Part shown: positions 4,996-6,266 of the stretch, in pieces
Layout: each line of letters starts with the position of its first letter
Position numbering within the stretch: the first letter of the stretch is position 1
Origin: CAMAXB01 sp041746615
Lineage (GTDB): Bacteria; Verrucomicrobiota; Verrucomicrobiia; Opitutales; Opitutaceae
Direction: 5' to 3'
DNA: 6,266 nucleotides
NCBI GenBank assembly: GCA_041746615.1
Contig: JBGTGS010000012.1
Span: 1-6,266 of the forward strand
Notes under the pieces: model-generated
The model's input: the letters and a program-made list of their open reading frames with translations, nothing else
Databases searched by the model: none
Told to the model about the DNA's origin: nothing
Translations under genes and position numbers: made by a program

Positions 4996-5074
4996 ACCGC
5001 AGAGATCTCAAAGATCACAAAGCTGGAGACGCCTGCTTTCTCAGGTTCTTTGCGCTCCATGCGTTCTTTGCGGT
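4996..5074. repeat. Geneless inverted repeat of three-times-9-bp units (GxxExxY-cassette design)
   Basis: Left arm units: ACCGCAGAG (4996-5004), ATCTCAAAG (5005-5013), ATCACAAAG (5014-5022). Right arm units on the minus strand: ACCGCAAAG (5074-5066), AACGCATGG (5065-5057), AGCGCAAAG (5056-5048). The arms match at 20 of 27 positions; only 25 bases separate them, so no gene is enclosed. Number, length and orientation of units are as at the ends of the GxxExxY cassette (605-1074), though the unit sequence differs. Directly beyond the right arm, overlapping it by 4 bases, two more 9-mers occur in tandem (CGGTTTAAA at 5071-5079, CGGTTTGAA at 5080-5088). Confidence 0.65.
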
Positions 5075-5174
5075 TTAAACGGTTTGAACGACGGGAATCT
5101 GAAGGCTCAGATGCGTCGAGTCGCCCCTCCCGACTGGATCAACGAAGGATCTTGTGGATCGTGTTGGGTTCCGA
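5075..5174. other. Gene-free spacer 3' of the glycosylase gene
   Basis: No coding frame or RNA gene is supported. A weak 5-bp hairpin AGTCG/CGACT is present near 5120-5135. The stretch separates the 9-mer inverted repeat from the REP hairpin. Confidence 0.5.
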
Positions 5175-5203
5175 GCGGCGCATTTGGGACAATGCGCCCT
5201 ACC
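5175..5203 (-). repeat. REP hairpin, family B, downstream of the OGG-type gene
   Basis: GGCGCATT (5177-5184), loop TGGGAC, AATGCGCC (5191-5198): a perfect 8-bp stem. Read on the minus strand it begins GGTAGGGCGC and ends GCGCCGC, the same head and tail as the elements at 6181-6235. It begins 14 bases after the stop codon of the glycosylase gene and could act as a 3' stabiliser or weak terminator; no U tract follows. Confidence 0.7.
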
Positions 5204-5217
5204 TTTCCTTGCAAAAT

Positions 5218-6117
5218 TCATAAGGTCCGGCCGGCGCGACGCTCGTAGGAGAAGAGGAACTGCTGGGCGAGACCTGCGTAGGGGCCGAAGTGGGTGCGGC
5301 CGAAATGAGCGATTTGTGATGGCTTCCAACCTTGGAGTCCGTAGCTGCGCTCCATGGTCTTTATAATCCAGGCGTCGACCGGGAAGGCTTCGAGGCGGCC
5401 GGCGCCGAAGAGGAGGACGCAGTCGGCGACTTTTTCGCCCACGCCGGGCAGGCCGCACAGGCGGGCTTTCGCGTCTGGGTAGGGGAGGGACTCCGTTGCA
5501 TCGAGCCAGCCTGGATGGGCGGTCAGGAATTGTGCGGTTTCGTGGATGTACCGCGCGCGGAAGCCCAGCAGGCAGGCACGAAGATCGGCTTCGGGAATGA
5601 CGGCGAGCTCGGCCCAGGTGGGCAGGCGGTTCATGGCGATCCCGGGGGCGAGCGGGGAGCCGTGTCGTTGCGCGAGCAGGGCGAGCATCTGTTTGATCTG
5701 CACGATCTGCTTGGTCGCGCTGCACAGGAAGCCGAGGAGGGTTTCGCCGAAGGGCTGGCGCAGGATGCGCAAGCCGTGATACGTCGCGAGGGCGGTGGCA
5801 AGATGGGCGTCGCTGCGCCAGGGGAGTGCGTCGGTCATCGCGGCGAAATCCCGGTCGAGTCCGAGGTAGCGGGGCAGGGCGATCTGCACGCGATCCGCGA
5901 TCGGGGCGGGGGCGGACCATTCTGTGGCGTTGTCGTATCCGGTGCGCAACCGGACCATGTAATCCGACCAGATGCCGAGCCAGCAGCCGTCACTCTCCCG
6001 GTGCCAGCGGAAGGCCTGGCCGCCGTCGAGGAGCTCGGCCAACGTGTCGGGGGCGAGCGTCAGGGGCTGCGTGAGCGGGGTCCAGATGGTCCAACTGTTG
6101 GCGATGAGAGAAGGCAT
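5218..6117 (-). CDS. ogg: OGG1-type 8-oxoguanine DNA glycosylase (HhH-GPD superfamily)
   Basis: 299 residues from the ATG at 6117; the frame stays open upstream to 6264, but those 49 codons run through a REP pair and are not protein-like. The N-terminal domain contains GGQAFRW (32-38), equivalent to the S-G-Q-S-F-R-W of human OGG1. The helix-hairpin-helix is LPGVGEKVADC (223-233), with the nucleophilic lysine K229 and, 19 residues on, the catalytic aspartate D248 in PVDAW; the same K-to-D spacing is found in human OGG1 (K249, D268). FRARYI (about 186-191) matches the R-A-R-Y segment. It should excise 8-oxoguanine opposite cytosine and nick by beta-elimination. Two positions differ from human OGG1: the N-N-N stretch (149-151) is T-K-Q here, and H270 is replaced by W250. 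No Shine-Dalgarno is evident. Confidence 0.88.
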   Translation of the reverse strand: MPSLIANSWTIWTPLTQPLTLAPDTLAELLDGGQAFRWHRESDGCWLGIWSDYMVRLRTGYDNATEWSAPAPIADRVQIALPRYLGLDRDFAAMTDALPWRSDAHLATALATYHGLRILRQPFGETLLGFLCSATKQIVQIKQMLALLAQRHGSPLAPGIAMNRLPTWAELAVIPEADLRACLLGFRARYIHETAQFLTAHPGWLDATESLPYPDAKARLCGLPGVGEKVADCVLLFGAGRLEAFPVDAWIIKTMERSYGLQGWKPSQIAHFGRTHFGPYAGLAQQFLFSYERRAGRTL

Positions 6118-6180
6118 GGCAGTGGACGGATTACACCAGAGTAGTTTAAATTGAAATGTGGCCGATTGCTTGGCCCGACA

Positions 6181-6235
6181 GGTAGGGCGCTCTCTCCGAG
6201 AGCGCCGCGGCGCCGTGGGGACAAAGCGCCCCACC
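6181..6235. repeat. REP family B, inverted pair (BIME-like) upstream of the OGG-type gene
   Basis: Copy a (6181-6208, plus) begins GGTAGGGCGC and contains the perfect 9-bp hairpin GGCGCTCTC (6186-6194), loop TCC, GAGAGCGCC (6198-6206). Copy b runs the other way (6235 to 6207) and matches the single copy at 5203-5175 at 24 of 29 positions. The outer ends, 6181-6189 and 6227-6235, pair at 8 of 9, so the whole can fold as a cruciform. GTGGGG (6215-6220) and CCCCAC (6229-6234) give a competing stem. It lies 63 bases upstream of the glycosylase start. Confidence 0.7.
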
Positions 6236-6266
6236 CCCACCCACGCAAGAAGCGCAAAAACCAACC

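Noticed and set aside
4882..5223. Plus-strand open frame of 113 codons in the gene-free spacer
   Set aside because: It runs through a hairpin, the 9-mer inverted repeat and the REP, and the product looks like translated repeats.
5332..6144. Plus-strand open frame of 270 codons (and a further minus frame 5075-5920)
   Set aside because: Both overlap the glycosylase gene, whose catalytic motifs are clear; these frames are Gly/Glu- or Arg-rich shadows due to high G+C.
6118..6264. 49-codon N-terminal extension of the glycosylase
   Set aside because: It would be encoded by a REP pair and is Arg-rich without similarity to the family; the family starts near MPSLIANSW.

Overview
The window is a G+C-rich bacterial segment. 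Three 60-base blocks sampled in the exbD, vWA-like and glycosylase genes are 70-73% G+C. The mix of tandem ExbD genes plus a membrane-anchored vWA-like protein, a GxxExxY protein, a DUF6498-like membrane protein and an OGG1-type glycosylase, in repeat-rich spacers, suggests a Verrucomicrobiota-type (PVC group) genome. That is an inference from gene content; no marker gene is present.

Layout. (1) Positions 2-2534 form a rightward cluster: the tail of one exbD-like gene, a complete second exbD-like gene, a GxxExxY (PD-(D/E)XK-like) gene, and a 481-residue protein with an N-terminal membrane anchor, a Gly-rich linker and a degenerate vWA-like domain. ExbD and vWA proteins fit a TonB/ExbBD-type energised envelope machine. 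The GxxExxY gene looks like an intruder: it is less G+C-rich (53% over 841-960) and is bracketed 2 and 11 bases from its ends by 29-bp inverted repeats, each built of three 9-bp units. (2) Positions 2535-2868 are a gene-free spacer with a long REP-type palindrome interrupted by a G-rich heptamer array, then more heptamers and hairpins. (3) 2869-3255 encodes a GloA-like VOC protein. Its stop codon lies in a heptamer array that is mirrored 52 bases further on. (4) 3401-4150 encodes a polytopic membrane protein (DUF6498-like). (5) 4151-4249 carries a possible N-terminal stub of a REP-associated transposase. (6) 4250-4741 (minus) encodes a GNAT acetyltransferase of about 50% G+C, probably acquired. 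(7) 4742-5217 is gene-free and holds a 16-bp tandem duplication, a geneless inverted repeat with the same three-times-9-bp design as the GxxExxY ends, and a REP hairpin. (8) 5218-6117 (minus) encodes an OGG1-type 8-oxoguanine glycosylase, with copies of one REP family on both sides.

The most interesting signal is the repeat ecology: short-period (7- or 9-bp) tandem units arranged as inverted pairs in nearly every spacer, one of which carries a nuclease-fold gene as cargo and uses its own repeat as that gene's ribosome-binding site. I found no tRNA, rRNA, CRISPR array or convincing sigma70 promoter.
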